Shown here: one piece after another, positions 10,151 to 21,353 of the stretch
How positions within the stretch are numbered: the first letter of the stretch is position 1
Layout: each line of letters begins with the position of its first letter
Assembly (NCBI GenBank): GCA_011503125.2
Contig: WWBZ02000007.1
Span: forward strand, 1,116,001 to 1,180,000
Reading direction: 5' to 3'
Length of the DNA: 64,000 bases
Origin: Botryosphaeria dothidea
Taxonomy: Eukaryota > Ascomycota > Dothideomycetes > Botryosphaeriales > Botryosphaeriaceae
Position numbers and translations under genes: made by a program
The notes under the pieces: generated by a model
What the model saw: only the letters and a program-made list of their open reading frames with translations
What the model was told of the DNA's origin: nothing
The model's database searches: none

Positions 10151-12589
10151 ATGCGCACAGCATTGAACCGGCTCCTCGCCCGACCCTCCATTCTGCGAGC
10201 GCTACGATCCATCCTAGCTCACGAAGACCTCTCTTTCGCCGCTCTTCCCCGGTTGCACCATCGAGCCATTCGACCCAAAGTCTCTGGTCGCCACCAATCG
10301 TCTCGGTCCCCGACAGATGCACTTTCCTCAAATACCTGTGGAGAACATGATTCTTGTCCCGACAATACGAGTCCATCTGCGGCGGGAACGAAAGCCGATG
10401 CGAAGCTTCCTGCAAACCCTACCAAAAATCCATTCGACGAATGGGTCCAGATTTTACACTTCCAGCATCGCTTATACGGAAATGATGGTGTTCGGTCCAT
10501 CTGGAAAGAGCTGAGACAGGGAGATGTGGATTTACCTACAACTGGGCAATGGGCACGACCTCTATGGGAAACATTCCTCACAAATGACGATATTGTGGAG
10601 GACGTTCTTTTGCATGCAACGGACCTCAAGAGTAGGACAGGGCTCTATTATGAGCCACTGTATGAGATTATCATCGGCAAATGCTTTGCCGAACGGCAGC
10701 ATCCGGATGTCTACAAATGGCACGGGAAGCTGACCCCAACCTTCCCTCCTCAAGAGGGAGCGCTTCGCCGGATCGCGTCCAGAATTGAAGGCAATAGGAC
10801 TTCCATCTCAGCTTTCCGCTACATATACGCGCGCAATGACCAGCGCGACGTTTACGACGCTCTTATCACCAAGCTTTGCGACAAGCATCGGTGGAACGGC
10901 GCTCTACAATGCCACAAAGTGTTGGCTCGCAGGGGTGATTTACCATCTGGAATTTTCAAGGATTCTTTGTGGGCAGGATTTCTCGAAGAATTGTTAAAGG
11001 AAAGCGGACAAAAACCAACTCAGGAACAATCTTCAAACGCTCTTCAGAGCCAACCCACTGTACATTTCTCGCGAGAAGGCATGAATAGGGTGCTGGGGGA
11101 GGTACATGGCGTGAAACCAAAGAAAATGGATGACCATTTCTGCGCTCGGATCTTCGCTACCAAGGCCTTCTCGATCGAAGTCATCATCAGAGGCTTAGGC
11201 ATGTTTGGAGTGGAAGAGATAGGTCCTGTAGCATTACGCGAGATGGCATCCAGGACCGTTGATGCTGGAAAAATCTGCTACAACATCAAGAGATTGAGCG
11301 AAGCCGGCATCTCGGTCGGCCAATCTGTTTACACCCAGGCTCTTCTGAAGTTCGCTCAAGACGGCCGGCAAGACCTCATCGATTCTCTGCTTTCCACGGA
11401 CCAGCACCCGGATGCCTTGGAGGATACAAAACTTCAGCGAAAACTTCTCAGATCGTTTATTGAAAGGGGAGATTGGAGTGAAGTGCACAGGACGCTTGCA
11501 ATTCTGACTGTATTCCATCGAGATCCTGCCAGGGAACAGTGGAACATACTTGTCCAAAAGCTGTCCATTCTGCGAGACGTTCCAAAACTTTGCAAGGTCC
11601 TGGAGGATATGCTGTCGCGGGGTATTCCTCTCACGGAAGCATCTATGAGTGCGCTCCAAGCGTATCAACTGCGTCACAGAAGACGTGGGCATAGGCCTGT
11701 TATGCAAGGTCCTGGCTACAACGATACCACGTTGATTGCGAATATCTGGCGCAGTACACTGGCGTCGCACGGAGACGTTGACCCGCGCCGCTGGATCGAA
11801 ATCTTTCGACGATTTGGCATGACAGAGCGCTTCAATGACGTCGTGAAAATCTCTCTGTGGCTCGCTGATTGGTATTCTCCAGAAAATCAGAGTGTTCGTC
11901 CAAAGATCCTCAAATCTACGCTCCAGCGCAGAAACCCCCGTCCATCGATTCTGCTTTCTGCTTTCAAGACGATCCATCCAAGACATCCCCTTCGCGAGGT
12001 TTTCTCTGATGCGCAGATCCGTGCTTTCGTTGCTTGGGGGGTGCGTCGTGCTTTCATCACGCCAATCTCAGATCCCCATGGAAACAACAGACAGCCACAC
12101 TTCTGGGCACAAGGCCTTCGCCTCTGCAAAGTTTTACGAGAGCGCGGCGTTCATGTCAATACCCGTGTTGTTCGTGCGGAATTGCGTCTCCAACTTGTCC
12201 ACCTCTATGGTTCCGGCCAAAGCAACCGTGCCTACAACCGTCGGTCTGTCAAAAACAACCTCTATTCCGTGCTCCAGATGATCGAGTATGCGAATGATAT
12301 TTGGACAGAGGCGGCTGGAAAACCCTTGTTGGATCCAAAAGAGTTGGTCAGCGGCGATACAAGCCATTACGGTATGTGGTGGTTGAAAAAGCTGCGATGG
12401 GACATTTTACAACAACTGGACATAGAACTCGGTTCTCGACCGTTGGATGAATCGCAGCGGAATCAACATGGTGATTCGGAAGCACAAGAGATGGATCATG
12501 AGCAGCCACTCGATTACGGTGCAGGTATTGGGGATCTGTTCGCAGAAGAGGATGACACTGGGGATCCTCACGACGCATCGAAAAGCTAA
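10151..12589 (+). CDS. PPR-like mitochondrial protein
   Basis: A single-exon frame giving 812 residues from ATG 10151. This start is preferred over the in-frame ATG at 9923 because MRTALNRLLARPSILRALRS is a textbook Arg/Leu-rich mitochondrial presequence, and the upstream 76 codons overlap the COX7 promoter. The body is largely helical, with repeated stretches such as DVYDALITKLCDKHRWNGAL and SVYTQALLKFAQDGRQDLID. These look like degenerate pentatricopeptide helices of fungal mitochondrial RNA-binding proteins. The N-terminal 100 residues after the presequence are S/T-rich, and the C-terminus is acidic. The role is probably maturation or translation of a mitochondrial mRNA; the target is unknown. 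It shares a promoter with COX7, consistent with co-expression of respiratory genes. Confidence 0.75.
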   Translation: MRTALNRLLARPSILRALRSILAHEDLSFAALPRLHHRAIRPKVSGRHQSSRSPTDALSSNTCGEHDSCPDNTSPSAAGTKADAKLPANPTKNPFDEWVQILHFQHRLYGNDGVRSIWKELRQGDVDLPTTGQWARPLWETFLTNDDIVEDVLLHATDLKSRTGLYYEPLYEIIIGKCFAERQHPDVYKWHGKLTPTFPPQEGALRRIASRIEGNRTSISAFRYIYARNDQRDVYDALITKLCDKHRWNGALQCHKVLARRGDLPSGIFKDSLWAGFLEELLKESGQKPTQEQSSNALQSQPTVHFSREGMNRVLGEVHGVKPKKMDDHFCARIFATKAFSIEVIIRGLGMFGVEEIGPVALREMASRTVDAGKICYNIKRLSEAGISVGQSVYTQALLKFAQDGRQDLIDSLLSTDQHPDALEDTKLQRKLLRSFIERGDWSEVHRTLAILTVFHRDPAREQWNILVQKLSILRDVPKLCKVLEDMLSRGIPLTEASMSALQAYQLRHRRRGHRPVMQGPGYNDTTLIANIWRSTLASHGDVDPRRWIEIFRRFGMTERFNDVVKISLWLADWYSPENQSVRPKILKSTLQRRNPRPSILLSAFKTIHPRHPLREVFSDAQIRAFVAWGVRRAFITPISDPHGNNRQPHFWAQGLRLCKVLRERGVHVNTRVVRAELRLQLVHLYGSGQSNRAYNRRSVKNNLYSVLQMIEYANDIWTEAAGKPLLDPKELVSGDTSHYGMWWLKKLRWDILQQLDIELGSRPLDESQRNQHGDSEAQEMDHEQPLDYGAGIGDLFAEEDDTGDPHDASKS

Positions 12590-12937
12590 TAACAACGTTG
12601 TTGTCACTGGTGTCCGCCCGGACATATTTGTTGTTCCGGAACGTGCCAAAGCGAAATACTTCAACGAGGTGATCCACTGAAGTCGCGCCCTACGAAAGCG
12701 CATCGCTGAGGCAGGAGCAAAACGAGCAGCCCGAAGCTGCTCTGTCTGAATGCGCATGAGAAGTCCAAAAGGAATAAGAACGACGTCAGATACCCCAAGT
12801 AGACTGAACCGAGCGCAAACTCGCTGTATTTTTCTGTACATAAATGTAAAGTCATGCACATAGACAGACCACTTTCCCATCAATTGTTTTCGAGTACCGC
12901 CATCCTCCACTACTTCCCGTTTTCTCTCAGACCGTAC
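12590..12937. other. Convergent intergenic stretch
   Basis: A 348-bp tail-to-tail spacer between the PPR-like gene and the acidic hypothetical gene. It should hold both 3' ends. I see no gene in it. Confidence 0.6.
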
Positions 12938-13705
12938 TCACTGCATCTTCACCAACGCCTTCCACAGCGTCCCCACAAACACCTTCACCGACAATCTCTC
13001 CCACCGCTCCGCATCCTCCTCCCGCACCTCCTCCCACTCCTCATCCTCCCCACCACGATCTTCCTCCGCTTCTCTCTCCCGCTCCTCATCCTCCCACACC
13101 CCCACATCCGTCTCCCCCTCCCGCACCTCCTCCCACGCCTCACTTGCCGCCTCTCTCTCCTCCCCCACCCGCACCCAGTCGCTCTGCATCCGCCGCATCC
13201 GCCGCGACGCCGTCGTCTTGGCCGAGTCGTCGCTGGCGCCGTCATCGTCCTCCTCCCACTCGTCCTTGCGCTCGAAGACCGGCGGTAGCGGTGCGCGGGC
13301 ACGCGCGGAGCGCCGGGGTCGCAGCGGCGCGCGGGCTGGTTGGGCGGTCGGCGGTGGTTGGCTGCGCGGGATCGTGAGGATGGGCAGGGGGCGGCGCTGG
13401 GTTGTCACGTGGGCAGCGGGCGCTGGGGTGGGTGTGAGCCAGTGAGGGTGAGGCGCGCGGGCGGACGGTGGTAGGTGGGTTTCTGTTGGTGGTGGTGTTG
13501 TCGTTGCGCCGCCGCCGGCGCTGGTGGTGGTCGTGTCAGGCTTTCCGGCAGGCATTTTTGCGGCGGCGGCGCGCTGTCTGTTCTGAGCAAGTACGCTTGG
13601 TGGGAGCCAGTGTGTGTGAGGTGCTGTGCGTTGAGAGGCGCGCTGTGGCGGTTGCTCTTCACAAGCTGTGGTGAAGGAGGCGTCGGATATGGTGCTGCGT
13701 GACAT
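12938..13705 (-). CDS. Acidic hypothetical protein
   Basis: An uninterrupted 255-codon frame from ATG 13705. I do not recognise it. The N-terminal 130 residues are low-complexity (Pro, Thr, Ala, Arg), with a basic patch RPRRSARARAPLPP. Residues 145-235 are strongly Glu/Asp/Arg-rich (EEWEEVREE) and could form a charged helix or coiled coil. The last 20 residues, WERLSVKVFVGTLWKALVKM, form an amphipathic, better-ordered helix that argues for a real protein. An internal ATG (MPAGKPDTTTT) could be the true start. The opposite strand also has open frames because of the CT-rich composition, so coding status is moderately uncertain. Confidence 0.5.
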   Translation of the reverse strand: MSRSTISDASFTTACEEQPPQRASQRTAPHTHWLPPSVLAQNRQRAAAAKMPAGKPDTTTTSAGGGATTTPPPTETHLPPSARAPHPHWLTPTPAPAAHVTTQRRPLPILTIPRSQPPPTAQPARAPLRPRRSARARAPLPPVFERKDEWEEDDDGASDDSAKTTASRRMRRMQSDWVRVGEEREAASEAWEEVREGETDVGVWEDEEREREAEEDRGGEDEEWEEVREEDAERWERLSVKVFVGTLWKALVKMQ

Positions 13706-16573
13706 GGTTGTTGCGCCTGGCGAGCTGGTGGAAGTGGAAGAGATATATCAGAGTCAACTGCGGTTCAGGTATGGTCTGTTGGGAGGTTCTTGTGAGGATT
13801 TATTTGGGCAGGGTCTTATGCAGAGCCGTGGTTGCGGTCTCCCGTCAGAAGTGAATCTCGAAAACAGGAATGCCGGTGGAATGTAATCGGCATTCGACAG
13901 CAGTAGAACTACAAGACAGGCACACTACATTTGCAATTCACTCTTCGGAGACTGGGTGAACGTCTAAGGCCGGAATGGGCTCGATATGGAAAGAAGTGAT
14001 AGCTATCGCATTCACTGACCACGTATGGTAGACAAGCATGAGCGTTCGGCCTAACATTTGGCAGACCTGTATGGCATGCGAAGAACACTGCGCCAATTTC
14101 GTTTGTTGAACCAGCGCAGTCTGTTTTTCTTGGCTACGTCATGGTGAAGGTCTGGGTATGGAAACGGAGCCGTGAACGAGGGTGAGTACATTAGACAAAC
14201 GCTTTCTCAACAAAAGGAAAAAAAACGAGAGAGAAAAAAGGGACTCTTCGAGCTCTTTGCTTGCAATAATCTTTCGTTTGAAGGAAAAGAAATTCATTGG
14301 TGTTTCTGATGTTCGTACTAATGGTGCTTAAGCGAAACACGTGTTCGACGCATTCAAAGTCACAACACAGGTATTCTGCAAGTGTCTTAAAAGGCTCTGA
14401 TACGTGCAACGAATCCGATACCGTATGGCTTATACCGTATGCGGAATATAAGAATTTCGTGGGAAATAGATGCACCCATACGGCACACCTGTATTGCATT
14501 CCGAGCGACGAAAATGTCCGGACAAATGTCTCCCCTCCCTACAAAGTTCATGTTTGGTAGAATACAGTCCGTTGAACGTCGGCTGCAGCACCCTTGTGAA
14601 GTTCGCGGACCGGGAAGACGATCCACGGCGATTTGACGGTTGGTTTGAGAATGTTGAGGACGCAGCATTTTCTCCAGCTATCGATTGCTCATAGACCTCT
14701 AGAGGATTTTATGTTAAACAAAGCGCGAGATCAACTTCACGAGCTTTGTGACAGCAGTCATATTTGCATAAATAATGTGGAGCTCAAGGCTCACGCGGGT
14801 GTGGGTACCATCAACCTCTTGAATATGAAAGCTCGTAAAGCTGCTTCGCATCTGAATGCATCTTCGCATCTGCTATCTGAGAGTTCTGGAGATGATCTCG
14901 CGTTTGTGTTCCGATGCAGTTTGAAGTTCCTCAGTCTCATTGTCTACCCCGGAGCGGATTCCGGCCCGGCTATGATCATCTGGAGAAGACCGAAGATGCG
15001 GAGCGCCCGTAGCGCCCACTTGAGTAAGCGAACGCAGAGAGATCACAGACCGTTCCAGACAACCTCTTCAAACATGCAAAGTGAAGATGGCAAACACGGA
15101 GTTAGGTAAGGGAGTTGGTGGCATTAAAGTGGGACATCGTTTCGGATAGAAGCCGCACGCTTCGAAACGGCGTTCCGGACCACCGGGTGCCCCCTGCAGC
15201 AGGGATGGGGTGGTTCTAGAAGCGTCGTAGAACGGAACGGATGCCGAATGCCATATGGAGGCCAGTTCAGGATCAACCCGTCACATGGAACCTTTGAGGC
15301 AGCTCGGGTTGCGAGTTGACACGAGAGTGTGACTGCTCGCAGGGCGCCTCGAAGTCACCACTCTTATTCGATGAGAAGGTTCAGGACTGCAGGCTCCAGG
15401 CGTTGTTCTATGCTGTGAAACACAGGGAAGTCTACTTACGTGTGTAACGTCGCGTGGGGAGACTGCATTCGTCATCAACGGAAGGTTGCTCCTTTCTTCG
15501 TTAGCCAGCGCGGCTTCATGCACTCGCACTACGCCACGATATGCGAATGGATGGGGAAGCATTCTGCTTGATACACCCGGCCAGGATCCGTACACAAATC
15601 GGCCGATTCATGATAGGGGTAGAACTCTTCTTGTGGCCAGGCCAAGAGAAGCGGTCCTTGAATTGGAAGCTTGTCCCAGCAAATGAGAATTTTGTAGGCT
15701 GCATTTGCCAGTCATAATTACAGGTGGGCAATGCAGCCGACGATTAGCGCCGACCTGCACCACTGCACGAGTAGCTGAAGCACTTGTCCGGACGTAAACT
15801 TGTTTCGATTCTAGCCAAAAGGCCATCTGGACGAAAACTTGACTTAGGCGTAGTCTGGCCTGTTGGTGGGAGACAACATGTTGAGCACCAACCATTTGGC
15901 AGTAAGATACCCCTGCAGCTGCGCGTTGTCATTCTCAGCTGGCATGCAGAAACTAAGCGAAGCTGACAGCTGATCATATGCAGTTCACTCCTTTTAATCT
16001 CCCACTGTCCTGAGGGATGTTAGTTTTCGTTGGTTGCCTTCGGCATCTACGGCCTTCGATGAGCGAGGATATGGGGGCCGTTCCTTGCAGAAAAGTACCT
16101 GCAGCATGCCCAAAAGGTATAATCTTACAAAAGCTTGGCCATTCTCAGAGGCTCCTGGGGATAACCTCACCAATTTTTTCGAAAAAAAATTTACATCCAT
16201 AGATGCTTCAACTCCACAGCATAGCTGCTTTCGTAACAGGCCTCGTGTCCGAGGCTGGGGCTGGCTGGCTGGTGGCTGGTGGTCCCAGACTGGCGGAAAC
16301 GAAGTACGGGTACGGGAAGATGCGGAAATCACCCCACAAGGAAAGCACGGCGCAAAGAGGAGCTGGCACAGCGGCATTTCCGGATCGTATTCGTCGATCT
16401 GCTTAGCCACGCACACGTGACGGGTATCCGCCTCGTGGCCTCCCCTATGACGGTGGCTGAAATCTCCACAGCTAGAAAGGGAAATTGCCCTCCTGATTCA
16501 GAGACCGCCAAGATCAGCAGAAGGCGGCAGTCCGGGCTCCTGCGCGTAATCCGGTAATCTCTCCTGCTCCCGT
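13706..16573. other. 2.9-kb gene-poor stretch with TCCGGA palindromes
   Basis: No supported gene. Frames of up to 158 codons (14633-15109) show no family motif. Short palindromic elements centred on TCCGGA occur near 14517-14524 and 15787-15793 and resemble the hairpin at 24577-24666. The base composition is more AT-rich than the flanking genes in places. Possible remnants of small mobile elements. Confidence 0.4.
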
Positions 16574-17020
16574 TTACGTGGGCTTCTCCTGGTCAGCTGC
16601 GAGGAGCTTCTCCACGGCGGTGACCTTGTCCTCGAACGACTGCTTTTTATCGGTCCTTGTCCCGACGCGAATATCCGACTGGATGCGCACAACACCGTTC
16701 TTGTGCAGTAGGGCGTGCGCCTGACCTATGACGCGCATGACTTCGTCCCACGAGCCCTCTGATGCAAGCAATACAGTGAGCCTCACAGCCTCACAGCCTC
16801 ACTCGAGGCGCCGCGTGGGCGGGGCGGGCAGGCGGTGAAACTCACCCAGTGTGCTGCCTGCTGAGTGCATCGAGTAGTGAAGGCCGGAGGCGCGCAGCAG
16901 GTGCTGCACCTCGGCGACCTCGCGCGATACAGAGGCGGTGGGGGTGCCAATGGGGATGAGGCAGAAATCAGCCGTGCAGGCAGGCGGCGTGGACAGCGCG
17001 GAGAGGTCAGGAGAAGGCAT
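16574..17020 (-). CDS. ECM15: Ecm15 / UPF0045 (MTH1187 family) protein
   Basis: A small cytosolic ferredoxin-fold protein of the thiamine-binding UPF0045/MTH1187 family. Its best-known fungal member is yeast Ecm15, whose role is unclear. Exons are 16846-17020 and 16574-16758, with an 87-nt intron (16759-16845, GTGAGT...ATCAG); codon G|AG restores Glu. The 119-residue product has the family blocks TADFCLIPIGT, VSREVAEVQHLL, SGLHYSMHSAGSTLEGSWDE, HALLHKNGVVRIQSDIRVGT and TDKKQSFEDKV. These cover the complete domain. ATG 17020 was chosen because the frame upstream opens only at a TTG. The intron contains a small direct repeat (cctcacag three times). Confidence 0.9.
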
Positions 17021-17415
17021 GGCGGGTTTTATAGCAGAGCGCAAGGACGGGCGGGAGCGACAGCGAGTGGTGGCTTGGAGGCGCAGGTGTGCGAGGGGGT
17101 CCAGTGCAGGAGCGGACGATGTTTATTTTTGTAAGGCGTCACAGCGGGGGCTGCAGGAAGCATCCTTGTCGGCTCTTGCGTCACGGACGATCTTCTAAGG
17201 CTGCTTTACCCTTGCGCACTGGTCAAAAAGCGTCGCTGCCATTTCTGCTGCCCGCAGTGCCTTCCAACAGACACATTCCTTGTCCATCGCGCTTTCTCTT
17301 CTCACACCACCCGTTCTGCCCTAGCTTTCACTTTACCAACCATGCGCACTTTCTCTGCAAGGCCTAATTCCCAATTTTACCACCACCCCACCGCTCCACC
17401 CCGGCCACGCAGACC
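17021..17415. promoter_or_regulatory. Divergent intergenic region ECM15 / IPK1
   Basis: A 395-bp head-to-head spacer that must carry both promoters. It has pyrimidine-rich stretches next to the IPK1 start, typical of fungal leaders. I identified no specific binding site. Confidence 0.5.
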
Positions 17416-18830
17416 ATGGTGATCCGCGCCTATCTCGCGCGGCAGCCGCCCTGTATGTCTTCAATTTCACAAGATCCTCACAACTCGATGGAAGTCGAAC
17501 TCAGGTTCCGCACGGAAGTAAGGACGACGGTGCAGACAAGACACACTCCCTCCGCGACTGAGCTGACTGACTCGCCTAGGGAAACGCGAACGTCATCTTC
17601 AGAATCGCCGCCTTGGGCAGCCCCGCCCACGATGCCTCCGACGTGCACGACACCGACGTCCATGGCGCGCTCGAGCCCGACTGGCGCTACAGCGACGACC
17701 CGCGCAAGCAGCGACTCTACAACCGCGAGATGCGTGCTCGTCGCCACGAGCTGCTGACGCCCTGCAAGCAGTCTGACCAGCCGCCGACGGCCACCAACTT
17801 CGCCCGCGACGTCAATCAGCACAATCTGACCAGCGCCCGTGATACACTGTTGCGCCTCAAGAAGCAGATGCCCTTCTACCAGGACGACGAGACCACCTAC
17901 AACTTCTACATCAACACTGTTGCCGATTGGATCCCTCCGCGCCATCTTGTGCAGCAGGACCTCATTGAGCTCCGCCAGGAAATCATCCAAGAGTGCAACA
18001 AGGAGCTCCGGTTGCAGGAGCGAGCAGGGAAGCGTGACGTGAACCGTCATGGAAAGTACCTTCATACCACAAGCAAGGCTTTGATTCTGCGAGACATGGA
18101 GAGCCACGACCCACAGAAGAGTTTGACCCTGGAATTCAAGCCCAAATGGTTGTGGCAGTCGCCCCACGCTCCGAAGGGCGCTACCCGCTGCCGGACGTGT
18201 GCGCTCCGCGCCAAACGCAACAACGAAGGGAAAGCCGAATCCAAGACTCACGGTGTTCAATGCCCCTTATCAATTGCTACTGGGGAGCCTTCGCTTGTAA
18301 AGGACGCTATTGAGAAGCTTGTTGACAACCATGAGAATTATGTCGGCTGCAGGCCGGCTTGGCTTCAAAAATCGCGGAGAAGCTCCACTTTTCCTCTCCA
18401 AAGACCGGCTCCGAAATCCCGAGAGGACCTCATCGCCATTCTACACGATCATTTCCAAGTCAGGTCGGACGGAACCAAAGGCGAAGGCTATCGAGTCCTC
18501 GAAGGTCTACGGAATCTACAGAAGATGTTGGATCCACGTGGCATACTCAGCCACACCGGCGAGCCTTCCAATGACTTCCTCCTGGCAATGACTTTACGCG
18601 ATTGTTCTCTGTATGTGCAGATACACTGGGATTCAAGGCGCGTCGAATCACGGTTAGGCGATCTGGACCCGAAAGTTGCGAAGGGCGGGAAGCTCGAGCA
18701 ATGGGTCGCTACGGAACGGGGGCTGCTGGATGGTGGCTGGTACTTCACCTCCAGGGGTGATGAGACGTGTCTTCTCAGCAGACAAGACCGTCCATCTCCT
18801 ACTCGCCGTCCTTCGCGGGCTCCAACTTGA
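17416..18830 (+). CDS. IPK1: Inositol-pentakisphosphate 2-kinase
   Basis: Phosphorylates inositol pentakisphosphate at position 2 to make phytate (InsP6), which is needed for mRNA export in fungi. Exon 1 ends at 17517; a 62-nt intron (17518-17579, GTAAGG...CCTAG, CTGAC branch) leads to exon 2, 17580-18830. Hallmarks: the nucleotide-binding entry GNANVIFRIAAL right after the intron, the signature EFKPKWLWQSP, the Cys-containing block RCRTCALRAKRN, and MTLRDCSLYVQI towards the end. In-frame starts are at 17416 (MVIRAYL), 17455 (MSSISQD) and 17488 (MEVELRF), giving 450, 437 or 426 residues. The downstream ones fit the family's short N-terminus better. Confidence 0.9.
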
Positions 18831-20890
18831 CCATCGGTTCATTGCCCACAGCCAAGGATTATTACTTACCCTTTTGGGCGACTTATATTATCTGGCTGTG
18901 CTCTTATACATCTCTTGCGAACAGACAGATCCAGCTTGGACCATCGCATCGGACAGCCACAGTCGAAGCAATTCGAGTATTGCTAACCTACATCACGAGA
19001 AAGAAAAGGGGGGTATCCACAGCGCCCGACAGACACGATACGAAAGAATTGGAATTTGATTGTGTTATGCTGCGAAAACGACCGTTCTTGATCCCTTGAC
19101 AGGAATTTACCCAAGTTACGGAGGAGCCGGAGTTGTGGGAAGGCGCAAGCGAATCTCGATCTTTTCTGCGCAATAGGTATAGCGAGTTTTGATTCCTATT
19201 TCACCGACGTTGCGCCTCGGGGAGCAATGCTTTGCTCTGCACAATCCCGTTCCCCGGAGATGACTCCTGACTATCTCCCTCCCGAATCAAGCTTCCGACG
19301 TCACACAGCCACATTAATCTCGCCAACTCTGCAACGCCTCATGAATGTGGCTTGACGAGCATCATCGTACGCGCGGAGGGAGTAATCACGGCCGGCAGCC
19401 ATGAATGAGCCGAGCCGAGCGAAAGTATTATGGATTTGATGGGTTTAGTTGATGCGTTCAACCCGGATAGGTTTTGTCACGAGAATCGAAATACATCTGC
19501 TCATGTAAGAATGTCACTTCTTGATGATCATTGGCGCTTATTGTCGGCTTTGGCACCCCTGATGCGGTAGCTGAAGCTTCCATTCTGCGCCTTTTTTTTT
19601 CAGTCCGACAGTTTGGTTCGATTCTGTTGACTTGTTGTAGCTCAACCCCTTGCTCTGTCAAGCGGTGATGGTGGACGATTTTGATCCTCCCGTCCGTGTG
19701 GTGAGGAAGAATTACTGAGATACAAACGAAGAATAAGTATCAAATGCTTCAAGACAGGCCCATGGCCAAGTTCTAGAATCGACAGACTAGTGAAGAGAAG
19801 TTCGGAGGGAGAAGACAGTACGAGTAGGATCGGCTATTGTGTTATCGCGTTTCGAGAACTGAGTCAGAGGGAGAGTAGACCGCGAGTATCTGCACGCCAC
19901 AAATACATCTTCCTTCCTGCAGGAGTGTGCAGATCTGTAAGCCAGAAAAGAGCAACGAGTAGGAGAGGAGCTTCCCCACTTGAAGCCAGAGCACAGTGGC
20001 GGCGAAGGCCCTAGCTACGCCAGACTTCACAGTGAGGGCAAGTAGAATTATGTTCAATACGATCCTTCATTGAACATTCTGAGCTGGTTCAAGTAGTAAT
20101 GCAACAAGTGCCCTCGTCGTGAGGAATCGAAGCATGCATCTGGAGAATCATCTCAAATCCGCAGGTATCGCTTTCACCATGCCATGAGAGTTCCAATTGC
20201 AAAACCCTGGATCATTGCCGGCAGGATGCCCCTAGTCGAATCGTTCTGCAATGTAGCATTCACGAGGTACTGTTCAGCGTAAAGACCTACAAGGACGGGA
20301 AACACAGCACCGACAAACGCGTCATTGCCAATATTGCGTCCAAAAGGACGAGAGCACACAAAGCTCCGCAAGCTCGTCAACACAGCTCCAACTAACGAAT
20401 CGCGGCAGTCCAGAACCACGGATCTTTTCACATGCACCCGGCAACCGCCGTTATTAAGGCAAGCACACCCATCCTCGGTGCGTGAATGACCGCCGCCCCT
20501 CCCTATAATTCCCCTCATACTCATGTCTTGGCCCGCTATAGTCGGTGTATATGACGTACATGCTATTATACCGGTCGTTCCTCTGGGCGGCGGGGCCGAG
20601 CCATCCCTCCTACGCCCCCCGCCCCCACGCGCTTGGATGCTCCCGTCACTTATTGGTTTCTTGACGAAAGCTGTCGTGTTGGACATGCCAATTCGAGCGA
20701 AAGGGACAGCGTGGCAGACACGTTACGGTCTGCACCCCTTAGCGAGGAGGAAAAAAGTATTGACGAGTCAGGGGTAGCGATAGAGAGAGAAGCAGTTTCA
20801 ATAATACAGATGGTACAAGCTATCTGAAAGAAGACTTATGACCTTGACCCCCTTGACGATTGTCTGTTTGATAATTGCAGTGCACCTATT

Positions 20891-20923
<33 letters not shown>

Positions 20924-21353
20924 TCCCCCCAACCGACTATGCGGTCATCCATCCCCCTCAATCCCCCTTTCCATCAGTGAGGCGAGCGGTGCAAATCCCA
21001 CGTGCCCCGAGCAAATATCGGCTCCCACCTTTGAAGAAAAAAAAAGCCAACACCAACCAGCAATAACAACCGCTCAGGCGCGCACAGCGACAGGGACCAT
21101 GGAAGAAGGGAGAAAAGGAAAAAAGAGAAAACTAGGCGAATGCCGAACCATCTCCGGTGGGAGCGTTTAGCGCGCTTGTGGTGATGATGATCGTGGGGGA
21201 AAAGATAGTGGTGTAATTTCCTGCCTTCGTTTCTCTCCAAACTAGTCGGCTATCCGTTGCCGAGCGAGAGATCCCTCCTTGCACCCCCCTATACTACAGT
21301 TGTTGATTGCTTTTGCTCGCTCGCTTGCATGCTCGCTCTCCACCCCTTTCACT
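18831..21353. other. 2.5-kb intergenic, no gene seen
   Basis: The 3' flanks of IPK1 (plus) and RTT103 (minus) meet here. No supported gene. A minus-strand frame at 20174-20686 has hydrophobic segments but no recognisable family and no clear splice context. Contains a 30-C homopolymer. Confidence 0.45.
20892..20921. repeat. Poly(C) run, about 30 nt
   Basis: A near-pure run of about 30 C followed by CT-rich sequence. It is prone to length variation and assembly error; the true length is uncertain. Confidence 0.85.

Noticed and set aside
14633..15109. 158-codon plus-strand frame
   Set aside because: No recognisable domain and no sign of codon bias or splice structure.
19605..19630. Possible tRNA T-loop (ggttcgattc)
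   Set aside because: No complementary T-stem and no A-box at a suitable distance.
20174..20686. Minus-strand 170-codon frame with hydrophobic end
   Set aside because: Low-complexity N-terminus, no known family, no supporting splice or start context.
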